Assembly (NCBI GenBank): GCA_963732795.1
Contig: CAVTAV010000006.1
Span: forward strand, 434,001 to 498,000
Direction of reading: 5' to 3'
Origin: CAVTAV01 sp963732795
GTDB lineage: Bacteria > Pseudomonadota > Alphaproteobacteria > CAVTAV01
Length of the DNA: 64,000 nucleotides
Both the position numbers and the translations under genes were made by a program. A model generated the notes under the pieces. It did not search any database. It was not told the DNA's origin and saw only the letters and a list, made by a program, of their open reading frames with translations. This document shows, in pieces, positions 7,092 to 15,933 of the stretch (within the stretch, counting starts at the first letter, position 1; every line of letters begins with the position of its first letter).

Positions 7092-9731
7092 ATGTCCGAG
7101 GAAGCGACACAAGACAAGGATAAGCCGGAGTCGGCGGGGTCGGGCGCGCGGTACAACGCCCAGACGGTCGAACGCAAATGGCAGAAGATCTGGGCCGAGC
7201 GGGACACCTTTCGCACCAAGGACGACCCTGCCAAGCCCAAATATTACGTCCTCGAAATGTTCCCCTATCCCTCTGGCCGCATCCATATGGGGCATGTGCG
7301 GAACTATACGCTGGGCGATCTCGTCGCCCGCTATAAGCGGGCCTGCGGGTACGACGTGCTCTATCCGATGGGCTGGGACGCCTTCGGCACCCCGGCGGAG
7401 AACGCGGCGATCGAGCGCGGCATCCATCCGGCAAGCTGGACCAAGCAGAACATCGAGGCGATGAAGGCGCCCTTGAAGCGCCTCGGCTTCTCCTATGACT
7501 GGAGCCGGGAGATCGCGACCTGCGATCCCGACTATTACCGCCACGAACAGAAGATGTTCCTGGATTTCTACGCCCATGACCTCGCCTATCGGCGCAAGAG
7601 CTGGGTCAATTGGGACCCGGTCGACCAAACCGTTCTGTCGAACGAGCAGGTGATCGACGGCCGCGGCTGGCGCTCCGGCGCGCTGATCGAGCGGCGCGAG
7701 CTTACCCAATGGTTCCTGCGCATCACCAAATTCGCTGCCGAGTTGGAGGCCGATCTCGAAACCCTGACCGGCTGGCCGGAGCGGGTTAGGACCATGCAGC
7801 AGCGCTGGATCGGTCGATCCGAGGGCTTGCGGATGCGCTTCGCGCTCTCCGGCAAGCTGCCCGAGGGGACCGGATCCGAGCTGGAGGTCTACACGACCCG
7901 GCCGGACACGATCTTCGGTGCGAGCTTCTGCGCGATCTCGGCCGATCATCCGCTCGCCGAGGCGCTGTCGGCCAAGAATGCCGGGTTGAGGAATTTCATC
8001 AAGGAATGCCGGCGCTTAGGCACCAGCGAAGAGGCGATCGAGCGGGCCGAGAAGAAGGGCTTCGACACCGGCCTCGTCGCGGCGCACCCCTTCGTCGAGG
8101 GCCGGACCCTGCCGGTCTATGTCGCGAATTTCGTGCTCATGGAATACGGCACCGGCGCGATTTTCGGCTGCCCGGCCCATGACCAGCGCGACCTCGATTT
8201 CGCCCGCAAATATAGGCTGCCGGTGCGCCCCGTGGTGATTCCGACGGACAAGGATCCGGCGAGCTTCGAGGTCGGCGACGAGGCCTATACCGGGCCCGGC
8301 CGCTTGGCCAATTCGGATTTCCTCGATGGCCTCTCCGTCGAGGACGCCAAAAGGACGATCGCCGAACGCATGGAATCCGCCGGCCGGGGCAGCCGCACCG
8401 TCAACTACCGTCTCCGCGATTGGGGCATTTCCCGCCAGCGCTATTGGGGCTGCCCGATCCCGGTCATCCATTGCGACAAATGCGGCCTCGTTCCGGTCCC
8501 CGAGCAGGACCTTCCGGTCGTGCTTCCCAATGACGTGAGTTTCACCGGGGCCGGCAACCCGCTGGATGCGCACCCGACCTGGAAGCATGTCGATTGCCCG
8601 AGCTGCGGCGGCAGGGCCCGGCGCGAGACCGACACCATGGACACCTTCGTCGACTCGTCCTGGTATTTCGCGCGCTATTGCTCACCGAAATCTACCCAAG
8701 CCTTCGACCGCGCCGCCGTCGACCGCTGGCTGCCGGTCGACCAATATGTCGGCGGCGTTGAGCATGCGATCCTGCATCTCCTCTATTCCCGCTTTTTCAC
8801 CCGCGCCCTCAAGGAATGCGGCTATCTCGGGATTTCGGAGCCGTTCAAGGGCCTGTTCACCCAGGGTATGGTCTGCCACGAGACCTACAAGTCGGAAGAC
8901 GGCAAATGGCTCTCGCCCGAGGACGTGACGAAGGGCGCGATTGCCGGCGAGATGGTGACGGCGGTCGGCCACCGGCCGGTCACGGTGGGCCGCTCCGAAA
9001 AGATGAGCAAGTCGAAGAAGAACACCATCGACCCGAGCCTCATCCTGGATCATTACGGCTGCGACACGACCCGCTGGTTCATGCTCTCCGACAGCCCGCC
9101 CGACCGCGACATGGACTGGAGCGAGGCCGGCATCGAAGGCGCCTGGCGGCATGTCCAGAGGGTCTTCCGGCTGGTCTCGGACGGCATCGCCCGCGCCGCG
9201 CCAAAGGACACGGCCCCACCGACCGAGATCTCCGACGAGGCGCTGAAGTTGCGCCGCGCAACCCATCAGACCATCGCGGCCGTGACCCAGGACATCGACC
9301 GGTTTCATTTCAACCGCGCGGTTGCCCGGCTCTATGAGCTGACCAATACCATTTCCGGCTTCGATCCGGCGGGGGCGGGCGGAGCTTTCGTCTATCGCGA
9401 AGCGCTCGAAGCGCTGGTCCGGCTGATGGCGCCGATGGCACCCCATCTGGCGGAGGAATTGTGGTCCGCGCTCGGCCATGAGACACTGCTCGCCGAGACA
9501 CCCTGGCCGGCCGCCGACGAGGCCCTGACCCGCGAGGACAAGGTCACCATCGCGGTCCAGGTCATGGGCAAGCTGCGCGGCACGTTCGATGCCGAGAAGG
9601 ATGCCGAGCAGACGGCGCTTGAGGCCCGGGCGCTGGACCTCGACGGCGTCAAGCGGGCGATCGACGGCAAATCGGTAAGGAAGGTGATCGTCGTGCCGAA
9701 TCGGATCGTCAATATCGTGGTCGGCCCGTGA
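7092..9731 (+). CDS. leuS: leucine--tRNA ligase
   Basis: Charges tRNA-Leu. 879 residues, complete and uninterrupted, in the normal size range for bacterial LeuRS. The class I signatures are HMGH (65-68) and KMSKS (637-641). Between them is the CP1 editing insert (YTTRPDTIFGA, GTGAIFGCPAHDQRD) and a zinc-like CDKCG...CPSCGG region. The C-terminal VQVMGKLRG stretch fits the tRNA-binding domain. AGGA precedes the ATG at 7092. The stop overlaps the lptE GTG by four bases. Confidence 0.97.
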   Translation: MSEEATQDKDKPESAGSGARYNAQTVERKWQKIWAERDTFRTKDDPAKPKYYVLEMFPYPSGRIHMGHVRNYTLGDLVARYKRACGYDVLYPMGWDAFGTPAENAAIERGIHPASWTKQNIEAMKAPLKRLGFSYDWSREIATCDPDYYRHEQKMFLDFYAHDLAYRRKSWVNWDPVDQTVLSNEQVIDGRGWRSGALIERRELTQWFLRITKFAAELEADLETLTGWPERVRTMQQRWIGRSEGLRMRFALSGKLPEGTGSELEVYTTRPDTIFGASFCAISADHPLAEALSAKNAGLRNFIKECRRLGTSEEAIERAEKKGFDTGLVAAHPFVEGRTLPVYVANFVLMEYGTGAIFGCPAHDQRDLDFARKYRLPVRPVVIPTDKDPASFEVGDEAYTGPGRLANSDFLDGLSVEDAKRTIAERMESAGRGSRTVNYRLRDWGISRQRYWGCPIPVIHCDKCGLVPVPEQDLPVVLPNDVSFTGAGNPLDAHPTWKHVDCPSCGGRARRETDTMDTFVDSSWYFARYCSPKSTQAFDRAAVDRWLPVDQYVGGVEHAILHLLYSRFFTRALKECGYLGISEPFKGLFTQGMVCHETYKSEDGKWLSPEDVTKGAIAGEMVTAVGHRPVTVGRSEKMSKSKKNTIDPSLILDHYGCDTTRWFMLSDSPPDRDMDWSEAGIEGAWRHVQRVFRLVSDGIARAAPKDTAPPTEISDEALKLRRATHQTIAAVTQDIDRFHFNRAVARLYELTNTISGFDPAGAGGAFVYREALEALVRLMAPMAPHLAEELWSALGHETLLAETPWPAADEALTREDKVTIAVQVMGKLRGTFDAEKDAEQTALEARALDLDGVKRAIDGKSVRKVIVVPNRIVNIVVGP

Positions 9732-10252
9732 GGCGGGCGGCCCTTCTTGTCGCACTGATCCTGCCGGTTCTCGCCGGCTGCGGGTTCCAGCCGCTTTACG
9801 GCTCCCATGGCGGCACCCGCAATCTTCCGGCGGACTTGGCGCGGGTCGAGATCGGCCCGATCCCCGACCGGCTCGGCCAGCAGGTCCGCAACAATCTCCT
9901 CGACCAGATCAATCCCGGCGGCGAGCCCGGCGCGCCGGACTATCGCCTCGAGGTCAAGCTCGATCTTAATCGCCAGGATCTCGGCTACCGCAAGGACGAA
10001 TCGATCACCCGGGTCAATCTCCGGCTCGTCGCGAGCTATACCCTGAGGGATGCCAGCGACAAGGTCGTCCTGGCGGGGGCGGGCCGGTCGATCGCGAGCT
10101 TCGACGTGGTGCAGAAGGACTTCTCGACCCTGACCGCCGAACGCGACGGCGAGCAACGCATGGCGGAGGACGTCGCCAACCAGATCGTCATGGAGCTTGC
10201 CGCCCATTTCGAGGAAACCGGCGCCCGCTACGCCAAGACGTCGGGCGAGTGA
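9728..10252 (+). CDS. lptE: LPS assembly lipoprotein LptE
   Basis: 174 residues. The lipobox LAGC (C18) is followed by GFQPLYG, the hallmark of LptE/RlpB. LptE plugs the LptD barrel in the outer membrane and helps insert lipopolysaccharide. The GTG start overlaps the leuS stop (GTGA), and holA follows after nine bases, so leuS-lptE-holA is one transcription unit, the common order in proteobacteria. Confidence 0.9.
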   Translation: MRRAALLVALILPVLAGCGFQPLYGSHGGTRNLPADLARVEIGPIPDRLGQQVRNNLLDQINPGGEPGAPDYRLEVKLDLNRQDLGYRKDESITRVNLRLVASYTLRDASDKVVLAGAGRSIASFDVVQKDFSTLTAERDGEQRMAEDVANQIVMELAAHFEETGARYAKTSGE

Positions 10253-10261
10253 GGCCGGGGC

Positions 10262-11331
10262 GTGAAGCTCAAGCCGGCCCAGATTGCCGCGTTCCTGAAA
10301 GCGCCCACCGAAGCCGCCCCCGCTGCGCTGATCTACGGCCCCGACGAAGGCCTCGTCCGCGAGCGGTCGACGGCGCTCGCCAAGGCGGTCGTGCCCGATA
10401 TCAAGGATCCGTTCCTCGTCGCGAACCTGGAGCCCGCGGAAATCCGTGAGGATCCGGCGCGGCTTGGGGATGAAGCCGCGGCGCTTTCCATGATCGGCGG
10501 CAAGCGGGTGATTCTGGTCGCCGGCGCGACGGATGCCATCGGCGGGCCGGTCGGCACGTTTCTGGAGGAAGCGCGAGGTCGCAAAGTCCGCTCCCGTCTC
10601 CCTCGTCATCATCAGCGCCGGCGATCTTGGGCCCCCGATCCTCCCTGCGCCGCGCCTTCGAGAGCTCGGCGACCGCCCCGGCCATCCCCTGCTACGCCGA
10701 CGAAGCCGGGAGCCTCGAATCGCTGATCCTCGACGAGCTGGCATGCCGCGGGCCTCGCGGCCGAGCCGGATGCGCTGGATTTCCTGATCGGCCATCTCGG
10801 CGCCGACCGCCAGGTCTCGCGCCGCGAGATCGAAAAGCTGGTGCTTTATATGGGGGAGGATGACGGGCGACTCGACCGGCGAGCACCGACCGGTGACGCT
10901 CGACGACGTAAAGGCCTGTATCGGCGACGTGGCCGCGCTCGCCTTCGACGATGTGGTACGGGCCGTCGCCGAGGGCGACGTCACGGCGCTCGACAAGGAT
11001 CTCGCCCGGCTGTTCGAGGAAGGCGAGCAGCCGGTCGATGGTGCTCCGCGCCCTCGCCCGCCACTTCCAGCGGCTCCACCGCGCCTCGGGCCTGGTTGCC
11101 AGGGGCGAGTCGCCGGGTCAGGCGATCGCGGCGCTCCGGCCCCCGGTCTTTTTTAAGGAGCGGCCCAATTTCGAGCGCCAGCTCCGCCGCTGGCCCGCCG
11201 TCAAGCTCGGCCACGCGCTCGAACGGCTCGTCCGGGCGGAAGTGATGTGCAAGACCACGGGCCTTCCCGCCGAGGCGATCTGCGCGCGCGAATGCCTGGC
11301 GCTCGCGGCGGCGGCAAGGGCGTCGCGCTGA
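10262..11331 (+). CDS. holA: DNA polymerase III subunit delta, broken by five frame shifts
   Basis: HolA opens the sliding clamp inside the clamp loader. Recognisable blocks occur in order but in different frames: IYGPDEGLVRERS and GGKRVILV; VSLVIISAGDLGP; RAFESS..AIPCYADE; ALDFLIGHLGADR and EKLVLYMGED; VTLDDVKACIGD; RALARHFQRLHRA and FERQLRRWP. The breaks are near 10577, 10632-10636 (a run of five C), 10742, 10860-10870 and 11037. Each is a +1 shift. Removing five bases gives 354 residues, the usual delta length. Sequencing error is more likely than loss of an essential gene. It is co-transcribed with lptE. Confidence 0.85.
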
Positions 11332-11342
11332 CAGCCATACAC

Positions 11343-11464
11343 CGTCATCCCGGCTTTGAGCCGGGATCCAGGTCAGATGCTCAGGCCTTTGACAATGGAT
11401 CCCGGAAAGCTAGATTTGCCAACAAAATCAAGGACTTCTGGCACACCGGCTTGCGGGATGAGCG
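11343..11464 (+). repeat. 122-base dispersed repeat, copy A
   Basis: Begins CGTCATCCCGG and ends in a near-complement (GGGATGAGCG). An internal CCCGGCTTTGAGCCGGG hairpin lies near the left end. The same element, also 122 bases, occurs inverted at 42501-42622. The two agree closely over the first 33 bases, in the blocks GACAAT, ATCCCGGA and TTTGCCAAC, and at the right end (ACCGGCTT.CGGGATGA). It sits between the convergent holA and parB 3' ends, so it may also act as a terminator. Confidence 0.8.
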
Positions 11465-11473
11465 GAGGAAGAG

Positions 11474-12388
11474 CTATTCCTCCTCGCCGCTTTCGTGGCA
11501 GAGCCGACGGCAGACCTCGTCGAGCTGGTCGAGGGTCTTGTAGTCGATCTCGACCTTGCCGCCCTTGCTCCCCTTGTCGGTGATGCTGACCTTGAGGCCC
11601 AGAGCCGACGAGAGGTCGTGCTCGAGCTCGACCGTGTTCACATCCTTGACCGGCTTCGGCTTCTTGACCGGCGTCGATTCCGCCTTCTGGAGAAGCTTTT
11701 CGGTCTGCCGGACATTGAGGCCCTTGGCATAGACTTCCTTGGCGATCGCGGCCGGATCATGGGCCGTCACCAGCGCGCGCGCATGGCCCATCGTAAGCTT
11801 GCCGTCGGCAACCATGTCCTGGACGACCTGCGGCAGGTCCAACAGCCGCATCAGGTTGGCGACATGGCTGCGGCTTTTGCCGACCGCTTCCGAAAGCTGG
11901 TCCTGGGTATAGCCGAATTCCTTCTGCAGCCGGCGATAGGCCAGCGCCTCTTCGATCGCGTTCAGATTTTCGCGCTGGATATTCTCGATCAGCGCGACTT
12001 CGAGGGTTTCCGAATCCGTGAGATTCCGGATGATGACCGGGACCTCGTGGAGCTGGGCCGCCTGGGCCGCGCGCCAGCGGCGCTCGCCCGCGATGATCTC
12101 ATAGGCGTTTTCCTCGCCCGCGACCGGGCGCACCAGGATCGGCTGCAGGATGCCCTGCTCGCGGATCGACGCCGCCAGATCATCGATCGTTTCGGTGTCG
12201 AAATAGGTCCGCGGCTGATAGCGGTTGGGCCGCAGAAACTCGATCGGCACCGCGCTTTCGGGGCCGCCGCCGGTTGCGCCGCCACCCGAGTGGACCGGCT
12301 CGGAGGCTTCGTCGCCCAACAGGGCCGATAATCCCCGGCCGAGACCAAGGGGCCGCCGGGATTTCGTGTCTACCATATCGATACTCAT
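11474..12388 (-). CDS. parB: chromosome partitioning protein ParB
   Basis: CTP-dependent DNA clamp that loads at parS and spreads. 304 residues: the N-terminal RPLGLGRGLSALLG typical of chromosomal ParB (ParA-stimulating peptide), the CTP-binding GERRWRAAQ (101-109), ENIQRENLNAIEEA, a helix-turn-helix around QLSEAVGKSRSHVANLMRLL, and a C-terminal dimer domain. The ATG at 12388 overlaps the parA stop (TGATG), arguing for coupling; a second ATG at 12376 is possible. Its targets are the parS sites at 13880 and 15914. Confidence 0.95.
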   Translation of the reverse strand: MSIDMVDTKSRRPLGLGRGLSALLGDEASEPVHSGGGATGGGPESAVPIEFLRPNRYQPRTYFDTETIDDLAASIREQGILQPILVRPVAGEENAYEIIAGERRWRAAQAAQLHEVPVIIRNLTDSETLEVALIENIQRENLNAIEEALAYRRLQKEFGYTQDQLSEAVGKSRSHVANLMRLLDLPQVVQDMVADGKLTMGHARALVTAHDPAAIAKEVYAKGLNVRQTEKLLQKAESTPVKKPKPVKDVNTVELEHDLSSALGLKVSITDKGSKGGKVEIDYKTLDQLDEVCRRLCHESGEEE

Positions 12389-13290
12389 CAGGCTGCGTGG
12401 GGTCGGTTTTCGCGGCGAATGATTTCGCCCGCTAGTTTGATATAGGCCTGGCTGCCGGCACATCGATAGTCATAGAGCAAAGCCGGCTTGCCGTGGGACG
12501 GCGCTTCGGAGATGCGGACATTGCGTGGAATGACCGTGTTGTAGACCTTGTCGCCGAGATAGCCGCGGACATCCGCCGCGACCTGATCCGATAACCGGTT
12601 GCGGACATCGAACATGGTCAGCACCACGCCCTGGATTTCCAGGGTCGGGTTGTAGGCGGACGCGCACCCGCTCGACCGTGCGGAGAAGCAGGCTCAAGCC
12701 CTCCAGCGCGAAGAATTCGCATTGCAGCGGCACCAGCACGCTGTCCGACGCGACGAGCGCGTTGAGGGTCAGGAGGTTCAGCGACGGCGGGCAGTCGATC
12801 AGCACATAGTCATAAGCGAGCCCGCCCGGCGCCGTCATGGCGGCATCGAGCGCGGCGCGCAGCCGGTAGGACCGCTGCGGCAGATCGATCAGCTCGATCT
12901 CGGCGCCGGAGAGATCGACCGTTGACGGCACGATGTCGAGACCGGGGATGGCGCTGTGACGGCCGCGTCGGCGACATTGGCCGAGCCGAGCAGAACCTCG
13001 TAGGTCGAAAGCGACCGGTTGACCCGATCGATGCCGAGGCCCGTCGAGGCATTGCCTTGGGGATCGAGATCCAGGATCAGGACCCTGCGTTCGACCGCGG
13101 CAAGGGCGGTCGCCAGGTTGATCGCGGTCGTGGTCTTGCCGACGCCGCCTTTCTGGTTGGCGACCACCAGGATCTTGGGACGATCCGCGCGATTGCGGAC
13201 GGCGCGTCCGGCGTCGCTCAAAGATTTTTCGCTAATGGATTGATTAGTCTCGGGTTTTGGCTGAATGGGCCGAGTCATGACGTCCGACAC
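12388..13290 (-). CDS. parA: chromosome partitioning ATPase ParA, broken by two frame shifts
   Basis: Walker ATPase that moves ParB-parS complexes. Seen: ILVVANQKGGVGKTT (deviant Walker A), LILDLDPQGNAST, then in a second frame VLIDCPPSLNLLT and LVPLQCEFFALEGL, then in a third frame VLTMFDVRNRLSDQV and VIPRNVRISEAPS. The breaks are near 12957 (one base missing) and 12655 (one extra). They cancel, giving 300 residues. The GTG at 13290 has GAGAGGAG eight bases upstream. The gene overlaps the rsmG 3' end by 47 bases. Confidence 0.92.
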
Positions 13291-13951
13291 GATGTACTCC
13301 TCTCAGGCGCAGAATGGTCCCTGACGGGTCTGTTTGGCTGGGAATTCGTTCGGCGGTCATATTCCAATATTTAGTAGCCTCGGTCAATTCAACCTCAACA
13401 TCTTGGCCCTTCAAAAACAGGCAAATACTATCCCTAGTGAGAAAACGCTCCGATAAACCAAGGAGTTCGGCGAGCGGCGCAAGCGCGCGGGCCGTGACGA
13501 TGCCGGCGGGCCTTGGCGGCGCTTTTTCGATACGGGCCCGTAAGATATCCACAGAATCGCCCGCGACTCGGAAATCCGCGCCGAAGGAAACCCGAATCGC
13601 CTCGCGCAGGAACGCGCATTTCCGGGCGTCCGATTCGATCAGGACGACCGGCGCGATGCCCATCAGAGCGAGGACCAGGCCGGGAAACCCGGCGCCGCTG
13701 CCGAGATCGACCAGCGGGCGATCGGGGCCGACCGTCCCGACCTCCCGGACGAGAGGAAGGAGTTGCGCCGAGTCGAGCATGTGGCGGCGCCAGAGATCGG
13801 GGAGTGTCGACGGGGCAACGAGGTTCAGGCGTTTCTGCCAGGCCGCGAGGAGATCGGCATAGCGCTCCAGTCGCTCCATTGTTCCACGTGGAACACCGGT
13901 CGCCTTTTGGAACTCATCGGCGGTCAGGGGGGCGGTCAGGGGGGCGGTCAC
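13244..13951 (-). CDS. rsmG: 16S rRNA (guanine(527)-N(7))-methyltransferase RsmG
   Basis: Methylates G527 of 16S rRNA. 235 residues, with the RsmG motifs WQKRLNLVAPS, RHMLDSAQL, VDLGSGAGFPGLVLAL (SAM loop), SDARKCAFLRE and VTARALAPL. I take the GTG at 13951 as start because it overlaps the mnmG stop (GTGA); an in-frame GTG at 13966 is the alternative. The N-terminus contains Thr-Ala-Pro-Leu repeats from a 12-base tandem repeat, and the next 40 bases of coding hold a perfect parS site. Confidence 0.93.
   Translation of the reverse strand: MTAPLTAPLTADEFQKATGVPRGTMERLERYADLLAAWQKRLNLVAPSTLPDLWRRHMLDSAQLLPLVREVGTVGPDRPLVDLGSGAGFPGLVLALMGIAPVVLIESDARKCAFLREAIRVSFGADFRVAGDSVDILRARIEKAPPRPAGIVTARALAPLAELLGLSERFLTRDSICLFLKGQDVEVELTEATKYWNMTAERIPSQTDPSGTILRLRGVHRVGRHDSAHSAKTRD
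13880..13895. promoter_or_regulatory. parS centromere site 1
   Basis: A perfect 16-base palindrome, TGTTCCACGTGGAACA, of the bacterial parS class (general form TGTTNCACGTGNAACA). It lies inside the rsmG coding sequence about 0.6 kb from parA. ParB would nucleate here. Confidence 0.93.
13919..13950 (+). repeat. 12-base tandem repeat (2.7 units) at the rsmG N-terminus
   Basis: The unit GGCGGTCAGGGG occurs twice exactly (13919-13930, 13931-13942), followed by eight further bases (GGCGGTCA). On the minus strand this encodes Thr-Ala-Pro-Leu repeats just after the rsmG start. Being a multiple of three, copy-number change would not break the frame. Confidence 0.85.
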
Positions 13952-15832
13952 GCGCTCCGCCGCCACCCACCGCGTTTCACGTGGAGCAGAAGCGCGGTCA
14001 CCGCCGCCGGGGTGATGCCGGGGATGCGCGCGGCCGCGCCGAGGCTCGCCGGCCGGGCCCGCTCCAGCTTCTCGCGAACCTCGGTCGAGAGGCCGCCGAT
14101 CGCGCGGTAGTCGATGTCATCCGGCATGGCGAGGGATTCGTCTTTTCGGTAGGCCGCGACATCCGCGTCCTGGCGGTCGAGATAGGCGCGGTATTTGGCA
14201 TCGATCTCGAGCTGGCCCGCGATGGCGGGCACGATGTCACCGAGCTCCGGCCAGACCCGCTGCAGGGTCGCGAAATCGACTTCGGGATGGGCCAGGAGGT
14301 CGATGCCGTTGCGGCGGCGGCCGTCCTGCACGACCCTGATGTCGTGACGGCGCGCGTCCGAAGGCAAAAGGCTTAGATTTTCCAGCGCCTTACGGCCGGC
14401 CTCCAACGCCGACGCCTTGGCCTCGAAGGCTTGACGCCGGGCTCGTCCGACGCCGCCGATCGCAATCCCTTTCCCGGTCAGGCGCTGGTCGGCGTTGTCG
14501 GCCCGGAGCCGCAAACGGTATTCGGCGCGCGACGTGAACATGCGATAGGGTTCGGCCGTTCCCGCGCGTGATCAGATCGTCGATCATCACCCCGATATAG
14601 GCCTCGGCGCGGTCCAGCAGAAACGGCGCGCCGCCCGACACGCCGAGCGCCGCATTCAGTCCCGCCATCAGGCCTTGCCCGGCCGCTTCCTCATAGCCGG
14701 TGGTGCCGTTGATCTGGCCGGCAAGATAGAGGCCTTTCACCCGGCGCGTCTCCAAAGTCGGATGAAGCTCGCGGGGATCGACGAAATCATATTCGATCGC
14801 ATAGCCGAGCCGCAGGATCACCGCTTTCTCCAGCCCAGGGATCGAGGCGACCAGTCCGCGCTGGACATCCTCGGGAAGCGAGGTCGAAATCCCGTTCGGA
14901 TAGATCGTGGGATCGTCCAGGCCTTCCGGCTCCAAAAAGATCTGATGGCCCGGCCGTTCCTTGAACCGCACGACCTTGTCCTCGATCGACGGACAGTAGC
15001 GCGGGCCCGTCGAATCGATCTGACCGGAATACATCGGCGCGCGGTGAAGATTGTCGCGGATCAGCGCGTGGCCGGCCTCTGTCGTTGTCGTGATATGGCA
15101 TTGGATCTGAGGCGTCGTGATCCCCTCGGTCAGGAACGAAAACGGCGTCGGCGGATCGTCACCGTCCTGAACTTCGAGACCGGCCCAATCGATGGTCCGC
15201 CCGTCGAGCCGCGGCGGTGTCCCGGTCTTGAGCCGGCCGACTGTGAATCCGAGTCCCCGGATCGTCTCGGCAAGGCCGACCGCCGGCGCTTCGCCATAGC
15301 GGCCCGCCGAGATTTGAGTCTCGCCGATATGAATCCGGCCCTTGAGAAAGGTGCCCGTCGTCAAAACCACCGCCGGCGCGCGATATTCGGTCCCATCGGC
15401 CGTCACGACGCCGCGAATCTCGGCCTTTCCGGCCGAATCTCGCGAAATAATCAGATCCTCGACCGCCGCCGCGACAATCGTCAGCCCCTCCTGCTCCTGC
15501 AGAAGGTCCTGAACCGCTTGGGCATAGAGCTTACGGTCCGCCTGAGCACGCGGGCCGCGAACGGCCGGACCCTTTCGGCGATTGAGCATGCGAAACTGGA
15601 TGCCGCCGCGATCCGCCGCCCGGCCCATGACCCCGTCCAGCGCATCGATCTCGCGCACCAGATGGCCCTTGCCGAGGCCCCCGATCGCCGGATTGCAGGA
15701 CATGGCGCCGATGGTGTCGATCGAATGGGTCAGGAGAAGCGTTTTCGCGCCGAGCCGCGCCGCAGCCGCGGCCGCTTCCGTCCCGGCATGCCCGCCGCCG
15801 ATCACGATGACATCAAAACCCGTCACGCGCAC
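13948..15832 (-). CDS. mnmG: tRNA uridine-5-carboxymethylaminomethyl(34) synthesis enzyme MnmG, frame-disrupted
   Basis: FAD enzyme that with MnmE modifies U34 of tRNAs. FAD-binding IGGGHAGTEAA (11-21), SCNPAIGGLGKGHLVREIDALDG and TGTFLKG, GRYGEAPA and the insert regions are intact. After MIDDLITRG the frame shifts near 14558-14562 (one extra base, GGGAACGG for GGGACGG) and continues as EPYRMFTSRAEYRL.LR to the C-terminal GITPAAVTALLLHVK. Corrected length is 627 residues, normal. The GTG start at 15832 has GGGAGA upstream. Confidence 0.95.
13973..13988. promoter_or_regulatory. degenerate parS-like site
   Basis: CGTTTCACGTGGAGCA matches the mixed parS form TGTTTCACGTGGAACA at 14 of 16 positions. 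It lies in the last codons of mnmG, 78 bases from parS site 1. It could be a weak secondary ParB site; the mismatches make this uncertain. Confidence 0.4.
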
Positions 15833-15913
15833 TGTTCTCCCTGGCCCGAATGCCGCGCACTCTCACGAGGCCGCTCATTCCTGTCAAGATAGACTGCGGG
15901 CGCCGCATGCCCA

Positions 15914-15929
15914 TGTTCCACGTGGAACA
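15914..15929. promoter_or_regulatory. parS centromere site 2
   Basis: A second perfect TGTTCCACGTGGAACA palindrome, identical to the site at 13880. It lies in the 101-base gap between the mnmE stop and the mnmG start, so unlike site 1 it is free of coding constraint. About 12.3 kb separates it from the oriC candidate. Confidence 0.95.
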
Positions 15930-15933
15930 TCGA

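Noticed and set aside
10632..10636. Programmed frameshifting at the C run in holA
   Set aside because: holA of relatives has no programmed shift, five shifts would be needed, and no slippery heptamer plus downstream structure is apparent.
13545..13556. ATATCCACA DnaA-like box in rsmG, and CTATCCACA near 57185
   Set aside because: Single one-mismatch boxes are expected by chance in 64 kb and are not clustered or at an origin-type gap.
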